Source: Kudoa neothunni
Taxonomy: Eukaryota; Cnidaria
Length of the DNA: 64,000 nt
Direction: 5' to 3'
NCBI GenBank assembly: GCA_964304625.1
Contig: OZ199840.1
Coordinates: 6,634,001 to 6,698,000 of the forward strand
The position numbers and the translations under genes were made by a program. Below, piece by piece: positions 36,448-49,456 of the stretch. Within the stretch, counting starts at the first letter, position 1; every line of letters begins with the position of its first letter. The notes beneath the pieces were generated by a model that saw only the letters and a program-made list of their open reading frames with translations, did no database searches and had not been told where the DNA came from.

Positions 36448-36826
36448 GTCGAACCTGGACATTGCGTAATTTCACAAGTTCTTTGAAATATAGGGATATT
36501 TTAAACTTTTTACTCAAACTTTTCTTTTATATTATTTAAATTAATGTTAACTAAGCAAGCGAAGATAAAAAGTTTTTATTAACGAAGTATAAATTTAAGT
36601 TAGTGTGCTAAAACTAAAATCTCGCTACTGCATAACATTTTGTTCAGTTTAATCCTCAATTAATCTTCTTTTTGAATTCAGCGAAAAAATGGTAAGTAAT
36701 CAGCGAACAGCAGCTGAAAAAATTGAAATAATCGAATATTATAATTCGATTAAATCACTCAAAGGAGAAAAAGGGATGACTTTAAACTTCCCAATATAAT
36801 ATATTTGCAAGGCATTCTACTATTAA

Positions 36827-39785
36827 CCCTCGAAGGACGGTGCTCGGAAAAATTCCTTAGGGGACGATGGGGGTCCAGCCAGACCCCAGCAATTTTAGAC
36901 TTCTTTTAAAGCTAATGCCATAAAATTTTACTATTATTATAAATTTATTTTAAAGTTTCCTAAGAGTTATGTTAAAATTAAAAAAAAATTATAGATTCTG
37001 AAAAAAACGTAACAAGTCCACCGATTAAACAACGCCTAGGTTCAAGCCAGAATGCGATCTAAAATAGGCTGATGACAAGGAAGATATCATATCATCAGGT
37101 TTAAAGGCAGTTGATAATAAAGAAACAGATTTTAAACGTATTCCCGGGAAATATCCACATCTCATCCATGGCGCCCTGAACCGCGAGCTTCCGAAGATTT
37201 TCACTAATCATACCGTTGTAAAAAAAACTGATTAATCCTAATCTCATTTTCATTACTCATCTCTTCGAATTCCAGTTGTAAAATAACTTGCATTGTGAAT
37301 CAAACATTAGTTCTACGAAGAAGTCACTTATTTAATTCTAACCATTAAGAATTATTTTATATTCACACTTTCTGCTTCAAACAAAGTCAGTAGTACCTTC
37401 AGTAAGCCCATGTCAAATTTTGGTTTGAAAACTTTGTACATTATTGTGATAATTTAAAAAAATAAAACCCTCCATATTTAATCGACTTCTATGATTGGGG
37501 GTGGAATTGTCGAAAATCATATTATAGATGGATGTTATCCTTAAATATTTATTTTCCTCTAAAACATGCAAATCCTAAAATGTTACATAAACGCACAAAA
37601 CGTCGGAAAAAATATCGTAATATTAAACATATGTAAGATATGATTCCCACGACAAAAATCAATCCATGTCATCATTATTGCATAATCGGCAGAGGACAAC
37701 AATCTTTTTAAATTTATGAGGAATACAGATGGGCTTGTTGCATTTGTCACCCCGAAATTTCGTTTTTCTATCTATCTTTCTTGGACAAAAAAACGATTTT
37801 TTGTAATGATACATTGTATATTGGAATCATCATGTGGACAAGTAACAACCTTTTTATTAAAAATTGGGAAACTTAATTTTTGAATATTGTAGAGAGAAGT
37901 TAAATTGTTTTGACGAATTAAGACATTTGACTTAATCAATTCAACGGCCAACTCTCGAAGGAAGTATTGACGTCGGCTGCGATTTGTTCTTCTCCAATCC
38001 GTGAATTTTGTTGTGTATATGATATACGCATTCAATGCAGCTATATCAACCAACTCAAAGAACAAACGGAGGGGTCATCTTCTAGTTGCCCTAGCACACG
38101 AATACAATCAGGTCATACGGTCACTGTTTGTCCACCCCCCCCCTTTTGTTTGGTTACAGTGCATAATTATCTGGGACCTTTTTCTGTCACCTGATTCAAT
38201 TTCAGAGTCATGGTGTTCCGTAGATAAGAGTATCACGTTGCAATTTTTTGGGGGACGTAGGAAACAAGAGTTAGATCGCCAGAGTAACAAAAACCGAAGA
38301 TAGTTCTTGGCGATCTTCTACATCCTGAATTTTTGGTGGAATATAGGTATTATTCCGTGTCATTGTACCAGTTAAGGTGATGTTGTTGTCCAAGAGAAAA
38401 GACGCAAGTGGGACAGAAATAAAAAAGTTGTCTGATGTGAGTCCTCTACAAGTTTCATCATATGATTCCATTAAATCTTTTACAACTTGTTCATCTTGTT
38501 TAACTTCTCTTGCTCCACCAACTTTTCCCCAAGATGGTTGAATATTTAGGTGATACGAAGTTTTCATATCTATGGCTACCCATACCTTCATACCATATCG
38601 TAGTGGCTTATCTTTCATATATATACGAAAGGGGTAGTTACCTTTAAACCCAACCATTCTTTCGTCGACAGTGATATACTTATCTGGAGAATATTTTTTG
38701 GGAAAGGATACGTTCACAATGTCGAAGATATTTCGAATGGCCTCTAGTTTGTCCCCAGATGTGCTGATTCTTTCAAGGCGAGTTGTATTATCATCAGACC
38801 GTAAAATGCGGCAAATCAAGTTGAACCTATCTCTTGAGAGAGTCACTGAAAACAAACATCACTTAAATAATGGGTTGGTATCCCAAATTTGTTTGAGAGA
38901 TATCTTTGTCCCATTGCATCTGCCAGAAGCAAGTAAAATACCTAAAAATGCTTTTAATTCGTCCATTATGATCAACTTATCATCCAAATATTTGCTAGTA
39001 CAAAAGCAATATTTGTTCGTGTAATACAAAACATTTTCAAGCAATATGTCTGAGAAGAACAGTGAGAATGAGCTCATTATTGAATCAACATATTGACCAT
39101 ATTGTAAGACCTTGTTTTTGCCCCTATTCTATTTGTAAAATCCCATCTCAAAATTAGATTTTGAGATGGATATTTTAGTAGAAGCTTCAAAATCGTCAAA
39201 AGAATCCGAGGATTCACTAATATCTTCCCAGCAGAAGCATCCGATATGGGTCCTTCAAACACCAAATTACTGTCTATTTCATCGTCTAGTTTATTATCAC
39301 TTATTAAGTCTTCTGAATTTTCGGAGTAAATTATCTGATAAATTAAATTAAACTAAAATGATGAATAAGTTTTAATATTTTTCAGTAAACAACACGAGTA
39401 ATAAAAATTCAGAAATCATTAATCCGCGGTTAATCTCTTGCCAATATCCAAAAGAGAATCGGGGTTTATCGGGACTTAACACAACATATCTTAATTATTT
39501 CCATTTATTGGTAATTTCTTAAATTTTATTAACACCTTTTCCAATAAAATAAAAAAACAAGCTTTATTTTAACTTTTTGTTGAGAAAATTTTTATTCTAT
39601 GCAAAAGAACCAAAAATATCTGGGAAGTTTTACTTTCCATCTAATATTTGACTTTATAGAAAGGGGCTTTAATTTTTGAATGAAGAATACACAAAGTATG
39701 AATTTAATATAAAATCAGCTTATATGAAAAAAACGAAAAATGCTTATAATGGGGTCCCGACAGACCCCGCATCGTCCCGGGAGGG
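36827..39785 (-). mobile_element. piggyBac G, decayed
   Basis: TTAA at 36823-36826 and 39786-39789; ends TTAACCCTCGAAGGACGG and, reversed, TTAACCCTCCCGGGACGATG. Palindromes GGGGTCCAGCCAGACCCC (36870-36887) and GGGGTCCCGACAGACCCC, reading GGGGTCCCGACAGACCCC at 39751-39768. Minus-strand transposase: N-terminal pieces 39077-39340; 38271-38855 with ITVDERMVGFKGNYPF (first catalytic Asp) and LTSDNFFISVPLASF (second); third site at about 38135-38155, where a run of nine G breaks the frame in the KGGVD motif; C-terminal part 37772-38065 ends in a Cys-poor tail with CPHDDSN. It was inserted in the Tigger-like element. Confidence 0.88.
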
Positions 39786-39942
39786 TTAATAGAATTTGAT
39801 CTTCTCAAAATGATATTATTAATTCTATTATTTCAGCTTCAAAAAAAGAATAAAAAAGACAAGTACACGGAGTTAGTTAATCTATTCTATACATGAATAA
39901 CTAAAATGCGAAATGAAAAATAGGTGGTTCCTGCTTACTTAA

Positions 39943-42771
39943 CCCATTCAGGGTTTTCGTTGCGTTTTCGCAACAAAATGTATTTGATTATATAACAACA
40001 TATAAAATTATTATTTTAAATGTATTCTGTTATTTTAAATACCCAAACATATTAATTTATGGAAACAAATATTATTGGAGTTAATTCATATTTTAAGTTT
40101 GAACAAAATATGATTTTATGTGCTATTTTTGAAATTCCAACTAGACGAACACCAACTAGAGTTTCGCCTAACAAAGATCATGAAAATCTTATTAAAAAAC
40201 GCATCAACTGCCATTTGTCATTTAATATCTATATATGATAATGAATGCATCAAAGGATTAATGAATAAATATTTATTTGTAAAAAACATGTGTTGCGAAA
40301 ACGGAACGAAAATCCCGAACGGGGTAATTGTGCGCGCTGCTTTAAGTATCACTGTATAATGGATCCAAAATCGTACATGAATCTTTTTGATGCAATCAAA
40401 GAGTATGAAGATAACGAAAATCTAGAGTCGATTGATTTTGTGTTATTACCCCCTGAAAAAGTCGACGCTCTTACAGATACTGAGGATAATTTTGAATCCA
40501 ATTTTAATGGCATATGTGACATCAATTTAATGTCTGAGACGTGTGGAGAAATTGAAGTATCTTCTGAGGCTCTTGAATCCTTCGTAAATGATGATGCCTT
40601 GATATGGACTGATAAAACTAATGTCGATTCTACTCAAGAAAAATCAAAATTTTTATGTCAGAATGAGACTATATTAATCAATCGGAATATGGATAATTTT
40701 TCATCAATACTTGATGGGAACTTAAATTCTTATGGAACTTTTTTGGAGTTATCTGATGAAAATTTATTTACACGCATCGTGAAACAATCTAATTTATATG
40801 CGAGCCAGAATAACAACCATGACTTTCATGTTACGATTAGTGAAATGAAATCATTTATCGGTATTCTGATTTTGTCTGGTTATCATAGATTAGCACGCCA
40901 GTCTATGTATGGGGAATCTTCTCCAGACGCTGGTGTTGAACTCGTTAAAGTACAATGACCTACAAACGCTTCAAATCTATAAAAAATTCATCCATTTTAA
41001 TAATTCAAATATTGACACCACCGATAGATTTTTCAAGGTACGCCCTTTAATTCAAGAATTTAACAAAAATTTCAAAAAATTTGGAATATTTGAAAAATAT
41101 ACATCTGTGGACGAGCAGATGGTACCTTATACTGGTAGGCATTCCGCTAAAATGTTTATGAAAAATAAACCAATTAGATTCGGCTTCAAGCAATGGGTTA
41201 TGTCATCATCCTCCGGTTACATGTATAGTTTTGACGTGTATAGTAGAAAGTCAGCAAATTATGATAAAAAATATGGTTTGGGTGGTAGTGTCGTAATCTC
41301 TTTTGCGGATGAAGTAAAAAATGAAAAAGATCTCAATATGTTCTTCGATAATTTTTTTACTTCTCATAAATTATTACAAGAGCTCAAAAGAAGAAATATC
41401 AAGACTACTGGAACGTTAAGATCAAACAGAATATCAAATTGCCCTGTTACTCCCCAACAAGTAATGACAAAAAAACCAAGGGGAGAATTTGAGATGTTTT
41501 CTGATGATCAACAAGGTATTCATTGCATTCAATGGAATGATACAAAACCTGTTATCGCATTGAGTAATTGCTACACCGCTCACCCTCTCCAAAGCATCAA
41601 AAGATACTGTAGGTCGAAGAAAAAAGAAATTACTATTTGTCAGCCATTTATGATATGTGCATATAATAAGTTTATGGGTGGAGTAGATATTGCCGATAAT
41701 TTAATTTCTTGTTATAGAATTAACATAAAAGGAAAAAAATGGTATTGGCCCATTTTTACGAATATGATATCAATGGCAGTAGTAAATTCATGGAGGATTT
41801 ATAATATTGTAAATAACACACAAATTGACTTGTTGAAACATGTCAGGAATATAGTGACTGACTTGGTAACATCCACAAAAACCAGCATTGGCCGAAAGTC
41901 TCTGTTGGGTAAATTGCAGAACGCAAATCTATGTAATAAACCAACATTGGTGTCTCATCCTCACAAAATAAGACGTAGGTGTGTGGTATGTAAAAACACT
42001 ACCATCCATATTTGTAAAAGTTGTGGAAATCATATTCATATAAAGTGCTCGGGGCTGTTCCACAAGTAAATGATTAAAATTATAATTTTCTTGTAGATAA
42101 CTTTTTTTTCTCATGTATTTGACAAATATTATTTATGTGCGTTGTAATCTTATTCCCATACAAGGAAAGTTTTTCATTGCATTTTTGGAATCTAAACACT
42201 TCTCGAATATACTCTTTTATAATTTAATTTTTTTCGATTATTTTTTTAGATGATTATTATAATCGTTATTAAGTCTAATACCAGATATGTAAAAACTACA
42301 AAATTGTAAGTTAAATGGGTTAAAGGTGTAAAATTTAATCTCACAAGGCAAAATGAGGGATTAGTTAGAGGTTTTGTTACTAGTAAGGAAATATTGTTGA
42401 AATATGAACTAAAAATAATTTTTTATCGCTAATCTGGGCTAAGAAGACCGAGTGACACTCAAACGTACTACAACCCATATCATTAAAAAATATAGAAAAC
42501 AAAAAAATATAAATTTTTCGATAATATGTCACATAGGTATTACTAAATTGTTGCTTAAAATTCAATGTTTTTGTTAATTTCATTTGTCACGTGACACGCA
42601 AATTTATATACCACACAAGTTTTTCGTTGCGTTTTCGCAACATTGCAAAAACCTACGTATCTTTGTAAGGAGATGAAATTTTAAAATAGTTTTTTTAAAA
42701 TCAATAATAATATTGTTATTTTTACTTAATATTGTAATCTTACAAAAATACAAAATTGGAACCTGAATGGG
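39943..42771 (+). mobile_element. piggyBac H, nearly complete coding region
   Basis: TTAA at 39939-39942 and 42772-42775; ends TTAACCCATTCAGGGTT and, reversed, TTAACCCATTCAGGTTCC. The palindrome GTTGCGTTTTCGCAAC occurs at 39960-39975 and 42618-42633. Transposase in two overlapping frames: 40360-40958 (acidic N-terminus from MDPKSYMNLF, then IGILILSGYHRLARQ) and 40909-42069. Catalytic Asp residues are in SVDEQMVPYTGRH, FFDNFFTSHKLL and MGGVDIADNL. The C-terminus has eight Cys/His in a RING-like order (RRCVVCKNTTIHICKSC ... HIHIKC). One frame break near 40950 is the only clear lesion. It has a sister family member, K. Confidence 0.92.
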
Positions 42772-43544
42772 TTAATTGTTGAAAAGACAAAAAGTTTCGT
42801 TAAATCCATTGGTATTGAAAAATTCACCGGTAGTGACGGTTGGTTCGTAGAATTTAAAAATATATTTGGAATTAATTTAAAAAAATTAATGGTGAAACCA
42901 ATAATGTGAATAATCAAACTGTGGTGGCTTTTTCGGTAAAATTCCCAAAAATTTCACTACGATACGAAGAATGCGACGTAATAAATATGATAATTCAAAT
43001 TTAATTAAGTATATCATTTTTGTTTTATTAAAATTTAGCTCAAGATTTTTCTGAAAATAAAGGCGAAATTTCGTCATACTATTTAATTGTTTATCAACTT
43101 TAATTTTTAGATAAAAATATGACGAAACCGACAATATTGAAGATGAGGGGAAAACACATGAGGAATCAATAGCTTTACCCGAAGCGTATGCAGTTGATGA
43201 ATTTCAAGAAAATTTCGATCCAACTTTTGTAAATGATGAATCGTTTGTGTTAACTGCGGAACTCAAACAATCAATTAATTTAATGAGAAAACTCTACAGC
43301 ATTATTTTCAAAACACACAATTATGGAGTTCATATCTGAAATAATCCGACCATGGTTCACACGAATTGAAATTATCAGTTATTTAAAACCCAACAAATTT
43401 CTGTTTTTTGTACATAACGCGCGTTGCGCTAATACCTTGTATTGCATAATATTTCCCCATTCCCAAAAAATTAAGAAATATCAAGGTTCGACTGCAATGC
43501 TTCAATCTATCCTATTATAGCATGCTCCACCAATTCGCTATTAG

Positions 43545-44819
43545 CCCTCTAACGATCCCACAAACGGTATCCCTGTAACACTTTTGGGGTAAAAATTACC
43601 CCATCTTTTTATTATCGCGATGTACTTAAAAAAATAATTAATTGCGGAATACAAAATATCGTTTAATTTAAGCGAGTAGAATAATTGGAATATTGTATTA
43701 ATTACGCCAAATAATCTCAAACTAATCTCGCTTGTAACATTATCGGAATATATCAACATTATCCGTAAGTGTTTACAAAATAAAAAAGGGTGGAAAAAAC
43801 AAAAATAAGCATAACAGTTGATTTTGGCACTTTGAAAGAATTTCAAAGTATGAGTGGAGAAACAAAACTTGAAGCAATTATGACGCCATTTAGAGTTTCT
43901 CTTATCATTTTATCTTCCACAATAATTTCTTTTGCTAACTTTTCTGAAGGTTCTATTTACAGTGAATTGTACAATTCTTTCCGAAATCTCTTTCAGTAAG
44001 TTTCTCCATAATATTTTCTTTGAATTAATATTTTATTAAATAATGCAAATGCGTTAATCAATGAGAAGTAGATCACGTTGAAAAGACGATAACCAGCCAT
44101 CTTCTTTAAAACTTCTTGGTAGGAACGGATGCCAAAATTCTATCCACATTACCAACCCCACCCTTGGTTGCGCTATAATGCATTATCGTATAAGGTTTAA
44201 AATTTTTAGACGCAACGATGACAGTATTATCAATGGTAATTGTCTATCCTTCTGAATAGCTATTAGTATTAGAAGGTCTACATATCCTTTAAATTCAATT
44301 CCATTGGTATCATATCACTCATTATTAAAATAGTGATTTCCAAGCATATTTTTGCATACTTTATGATAATACTACCGATTTCTGGGGTAAAGAATAACAA
44401 AAAACAATAAATGAACGATTTTATTTTTGATACAACATATAAAATGGCACTAAGGATGGAATTCATTATGTTTTCAGCACAGGTTTTTTCGTAAGTGACT
44501 TTGATAAACTCCAAATAATTCCTCGTTTATATTTTAAATTATTATCATTAATATCTATGGGATCTATTTCTATGTCCGATATTTCAATTTCATCAATAAC
44601 TTGATCGTCAAATTCGCTTCCAGACGGGGTATTTTTGGTAATGAAATCACTCGCGTCATTCATTTAGAATTATGCACTATGTGCACATAAGCATGGGCCT
44701 AATTAGTCATTTTTCTCATTGTTTTCTTCAAATCTTCTCGGTTAATTTACCTAATAATTTATTATTTAATTATTTACAAGATACTCATTATACTAAAGTA
44801 ATAAAAAAACGTTAGTAAG
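43545..44819 (-). mobile_element. piggyBac I, short decayed copy
   Basis: Left site TTAG (43541-43544) and right TTAA (44820-44823); ends TTAGCCCTCTAACGATCCC and, reversed, TTAACTTACTAACG. The palindrome GGGGTAAAAATTACCCC is at 43585-43601. A minus-strand N-terminus at 44466-44663 (acidic, then RGIIWSLSKSLTKK) and 44278-44514 (FFTPEIGSIIIKYAKICLE) match the usual start of the core; the rest is lost or scrambled. At 1.3 kb it is internally deleted. Confidence 0.6.
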
Positions 44820-44831
44820 TTAATATTGCAA

Positions 44832-45291
44832 ACAGATTATTTGTTACATGCAAAACCAGTAATAGAGACTTTAAAATGTGTTTATCAAGTCAAATACGTT
44901 AAAACTCCACAAAAAGGAGTGTATTTGCACCAACAGCCAAATATACACACCAACCTTATACATGTAGATAGATGGCATCGCTTATATAAATTTAATAGAG
45001 CATATAAGGAGGAAAGTTAATTTCAACCGACCACTACCACCACATAAACATGTGTTAATCCTATTGCTAAACTCGCGTAATCCGATAAACAAACTTTGAA
45101 TCGAGAACATTACTATTTTCAAAACTCTTTTGGAAACATTTGGTAGTGCGAAGACGATTTAAAGATTTGTCCGAAACATTGTGATTTAAAAAAAATTCTT
45201 AAATGCCTCTCTATAAGGAAAAAAATTTAACGCTCATGCGTACTTGCTGAGGCACACGCACGGACACTTCAGCTTTTATATATAAGGAGAT
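44832..45291 (+). repeat. Dispersed repeat R1, copy 2
   Basis: Aligns over its length with 13646-14100 in the same orientation. Starts about 12 bp beyond the TTAA of piggyBac I. An open frame 44826-45018 reads VYQVKYVKTPQKGVYLHQQP; the family is unknown. The right end again has ATGCGTACTTGCTGA, CACACGC and TATATATA. Confidence 0.6.
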
Positions 45292-45292
45292 A

Positions 45293-46363
45293 GATTTGAA
45301 GATAAAATCTGCTAAAATTTAATGTCACAACATTAAAACAGTTAAAACCATCAAATATTATAAGGTACATCTTTATGGAAAGTTTGTGTAGGTTGGAAAA
45401 ACAATGTCATATGGAGGCATTCGGGTGGGATTTGTTATTGACTAACGCACCTGCGAATATGTTTACCTTATTTGTAGGTAATATTGAATTAGAGGATTAA
45501 TATAATTGGTAACCAGTGAATGTTGTAAATGATATAATATATTCTAAACTTATTTTACTTAATATTAAAATTTTGGTAGTTATAAAAATTAGATAGGATA
45601 ATCTTCTTGGCCCATTTAGAGTCCCTAATACTTAAAACTTTATATGGAAATTAACAATTGACCACAAAGATGTCTTAAGGGGATATGAAAGATCGCCTTT
45701 AAAACCGATTTATTTCACGATGGCCCGATTCACCAAGTTTTATAATTATCTCGAAACAAATTCCACTGTATTCATTATTTTAAATTTATCGAATGATTAA
45801 AAAATTTAGCACTAGGTTTGCTCATAAACCTACATTTACTTAATCTGAATAGCTTCGTTAGATTAAACAATTAATCCACTAAGTATATTCAATATGCTTC
45901 TTTGTTGCGTGGCATTATCATGGAAAAATTACTTCGAATATTATATTAGTGTAGCTCATAAATATATTTGTGAAAGATTTATTTCTTAATTTTGTGAGCT
46001 GCGCAAACCGTAAATGAAACGCATTGGTCCATATTTCACGTGTGTAGTTGTTGAAGCATGAAGGTAAATTCAAGCTTTTCATTTTTCTGTGGTAATCAAG
46101 AATATTTTTACCGTACTTGTAGAAAAAAAAATAATACGACTAAGAATGAAACCGATTATATCATCTTACCTTAATCATTTCTTCTGCACAAATAATGGCT
46201 ATTGTGGATTGTTCGTAAAGAAAAGTCACAATGGTTTAATAAAAATGTAGCATTGTTGTAAAAATACTAAATCAATGTAATTGAATCTATTAGTTTGATG
46301 TCACAAACGCTAATTCATAACTTTTAATCCTTAGTATTCTCACAGCCTGTTAAGCATTGATTG
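45293..46363. other. Intergenic, 5' flank of the TTC39 gene
   Basis: AT-rich; no gene or element recognised. First exons of TTC39 could lie here unseen. Confidence 0.45.
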
Positions 46364-48839
46364 ATGGCTGATGTTATTGTGGAAGATTTGAAATATTTGG
46401 AAAATGTGGTTCAATTTTTCACAAATAATAAATACGAGGAAGCGATGCGTATGGTTAAATCTAGGTATTATCATATTGGTATGGCTATCCCATTGATCAT
46501 ATGTATGTTTAGGCCCAATTCGTATATATACAGTCGTTTTTCCTATTCCTTAATTATGTTTACGAAAGCTTCCCTTACATTCTATGAGGTTAAGATGAAA
46601 AATTAATATTTTTGGTTCAATCCTGCTTAGGAGGATTTTAATATGGCAAGCTCAGTAATTAAACAAAACTTGGAGATTCTTGAGGAGTAAAACATTACGC
46701 ATATATATTAATTTGTAGAATGTTTTATTTTCATCGAATAGAAATAGCTATAAGCACCATTTTTGGGATTCTCTGTTCACAAATTGTTATTACAATAATT
46801 ACACATGCGGTAAATTTGAGGGAATAATTAGGTTTGGTTTGAACATTCTTCTAGTACAAATACATTATGATGTTTTAATTCCATTGTTGGTACTGCTGAA
46901 TGCACTTTTAGATTTGCTGAGGGTATTTTTATGCATAAAATTGCAAACGTTTTTTATATCTATAAAAATCCATTTGTCACTAATTCCATATCTTAGAGTG
47001 AAAGCTTTGGTTGTTTATTCAAATGTGGTTACAATATGGCAGGTGCTTATAGGAACATCAAGTAAAATAGATGTTATCGGAACAGATAAACTTATAAAAT
47101 CATTGATAGAATTCTCTTGGATAGTTTTTCAAAACACAACAATTTTTTTAAAGAAACTCTCCAAGATACTTATGAATTCGTAGGAGTGCTTTTAACATGT
47201 TTGCAAGGATGTTTTCATATGGTAGTTATGGCCCTGAAATCGCTATACCAATAACTGATATTGTCTAGTTTCTTGCTTCTGTGCCACCAAATTTGATGTC
47301 GATTATCAACTTGGTTGGGATCAAGGGAGATCTAGTAAATTCAATGATATATCTTCAATCAATACATAAACTTTTAGAATAAAGGAAAATATTATATGAT
47401 GAAGGGGATAGAATCCGATACTATTCTGTCACCAATGTGTGCAGTTTTTTTGGGTCTCTACTATGCAGTTGCAACGCCTTACAATGGTATTTTATTAAAT
47501 AGTTTAGACTCGGTTCAACTAATTAAATAAAACTTTTTAATTATACATAATTGGGTTTGTATTATGGTAAAAGTTGTTAGGTCTATTATATCAAATAAAC
47601 GAGAATAAAAATTTGAATCTTATAAGAGAGTATCTTAAAACTGAATACCCAAACGTATGGTTGAGATTACGGAATATCGATTGACTCTATCTAAGTTTCT
47701 ATTGGGAAAAATTATCGAAGCCAAGGTTAGTGGTATATGTGGGGATTTTGACGATGCCACTGAAATTTGCCAAAAGGCTATAAATGTACCGAAGGATTGG
47801 CTTCATGTGTCTCATATTTTTCTAATTGAACTTATATTTTCATACTCGTAATAACGATTTGGTTTTTATTTGTCTATATCAGTTTATAGTTCTATTGGAG
47901 AGTATGGAAAAGTAGAAAAAATTTGTCTCAGCTTGGCCAACGAAACCAACTGGACTAAAACGTTGTTTTTCTATATCCGTGGATGTTCCTTACTGATGAT
48001 TGAAAAACCTACCATGTCATACTTGGAAACCCATCCAACTGGTCCGCTGGATAGCATAACTTTCAGCCAACCTGTGATAGATTCTTTTGAGTAATTTTGT
48101 TGACTCAACTTGATATTTAATTCTTTGCCATAGTAATGCACATAAATATGCAAGAACTATAATGGGAAAACGAATTCCAGAAGAGAAATACGCTTGTATT
48201 AGAAGTGCTAGCATTTTACAAACAAAAGCTACCTTGTTTCCTTTATATGTGAGTCTTAGCCTACCATCATTGTTGTTGATTGTGTGTTTAAAGGAGGCCT
48301 TGTACATATTTGGTTATATGCAGAAAATTGCAAAGAATAAATCATGTTCCGATAGAATTATTTCTGAGATTCAAATCACACTCGATGAACTGCCAAATCG
48401 ACATGAATTTAATAGAGACATACTTTTTTGTGATCTTATGATGGCTACTCTAATGCTTGAGTCTGTTCCTTCCCCAACTGAACAAGTCGAATTGGACGCT
48501 ATCAACAAATTAGAGAATGTCATAAAGAAGTAACAGAAAAAATAAAAAAATTAATTCATTTACCATAATTTAGTGAGAAATACCTCAAAAATGAATTATT
48601 TATCGTTGCTAGTGCCTCCTGCGAAATAGCACGACATTATATCAGGATGAAACATTTTGACAGCGCCGCTAAATACATAAAAATTGCAAAGTATTTTCAA
48701 ATCCGATGATGATTGTAGTTGATTTGTTTCCAGACTAAATAATTCAAAATTCACACTTGACAATAAAATTTATTTGAGAATTCAAGCTTTCCAGAATATC
48801 ATACTGAATTTTAATAATCAAACTGAAGCTCCGATTTAA
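46364..48839 (+). CDS. TTC39: TTC39-family tetratricopeptide repeat protein
   Basis: TTC39 proteins are cytosolic TPR proteins (the vertebrate B member affects lipid and LXR metabolism; molecular role poorly known). Exon pieces, read through introns of about 45-70 nt, follow the family from N-terminus to C-terminus: QFFTNNKYEEAMRMV (start helix pair), SYSLIMFTKASLTFYE, EDFNMASSVIKQNLEILEE (46632-46688), LGLYYAVATP (about 47450), LSKFLLGKIIEAKVSGICGD then DATEICQKAINVPKDWLHV (47680-47810), GEYGKVEKICLSLANETNW (47890-47955), ALYIFGYMQKIAKN (about 48297), CEIARHYIRMKHFDSAAKYI (about 48618) and IYLRIQAFQNIIL near the stop at 48837-48839. I count at least nine exons. Which paralogue (A, B or C) is not decidable; invertebrates commonly have one. 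Some exon limits are uncertain. Confidence 0.82.
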
Positions 48840-49452
48840 AGAGCATAGGTTTTTCTCCTTTCTAGAATTGGCTGGCATCTTCAAGGGTCAAAATATTTGT
48901 ATTTTTCTGTTTATTACTTTTTTCTGAATTGTTTATATTTATCGTATCCTATTGTTTTATTTAAACTTTTCTTTTATTCTTCTTATGGTTATATATCCAT
49001 AATTATTATATTAATATTTGTTATTGATAAGCTTTAGATTGTTCTAATTTTATAGAAAAAGTGTCAGGCTTTCACGTTATTTACCCATCCAATAAGGATT
49101 AGTCTAACAATTTTTGGTTATTCTTTACAAAATGGGACGCTAGCCTAGCCGGAAACTTTCGGCCAACATCGCTAAAAAAGCAAAATAAATTATATTAAAC
49201 TAGCGCAAAAGCCCAGTTTTGCCTGGTACAATGTGATGGAAAATTTTAACTTTAATTTTATTGTTGAGTGAAGAAATTTTACAGAAGAGTTAATCTAATT
49301 AGCACTTTAAACCCTGCAAATTTTATTTATCTATTTTAATTTATGCATTTTAAAGATTGTCATTATTTTTGCAGTGTGATGATTTAGATAAATGAAATTA
49401 TGCGCACACTTTTCATTCAAATATAAATAGAGATATGAGATATGGAGGGAAA
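48840..49452. other. Intergenic, 3' flank of TTC39
   Basis: AT-rich, nothing recognised. Confidence 0.5.
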
Positions 49453-49456
49453 TTAA

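Larger units (their letters stand above)
36689..43330 (+). mobile_element. Tigger-like (pogo) element split by two piggyBacs
   Basis: Three blocks in the same orientation make one Tigger-type transposase. 36689-36822 has MVSNQRTAAEKIEIIEYYNS, a first helix-turn-helix. 39790-39938 has DKYTELVNLFYT and MRNEK. 42776-42908 has VEKTKSFVKSIGIEKFTGSD then GWFVEFKNIFGINLKKL, the CENP-B-like second helix-turn-helix (A-x-x-F-A-x-x-I-G-I ... GW-x-x-FK). The gaps are exactly piggyBac G and piggyBac H, each at TTAA. An acidic tail around 43110-43330 may be its C-terminus. The catalytic core is unreadable. Terminal repeats were not found, so the outer limits are approximate. Confidence 0.65.

Noticed and set aside
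36440-36460. GAGTCGAACCTGG, resembling a tRNA T-arm
   Set aside because: No matching acceptor, D or anticodon arms around it on either strand.
42726-43134. Minus-strand 63- and 82-codon frames
   Set aside because: Antisense to the CENP-B-like block of the Tigger element on the plus strand.
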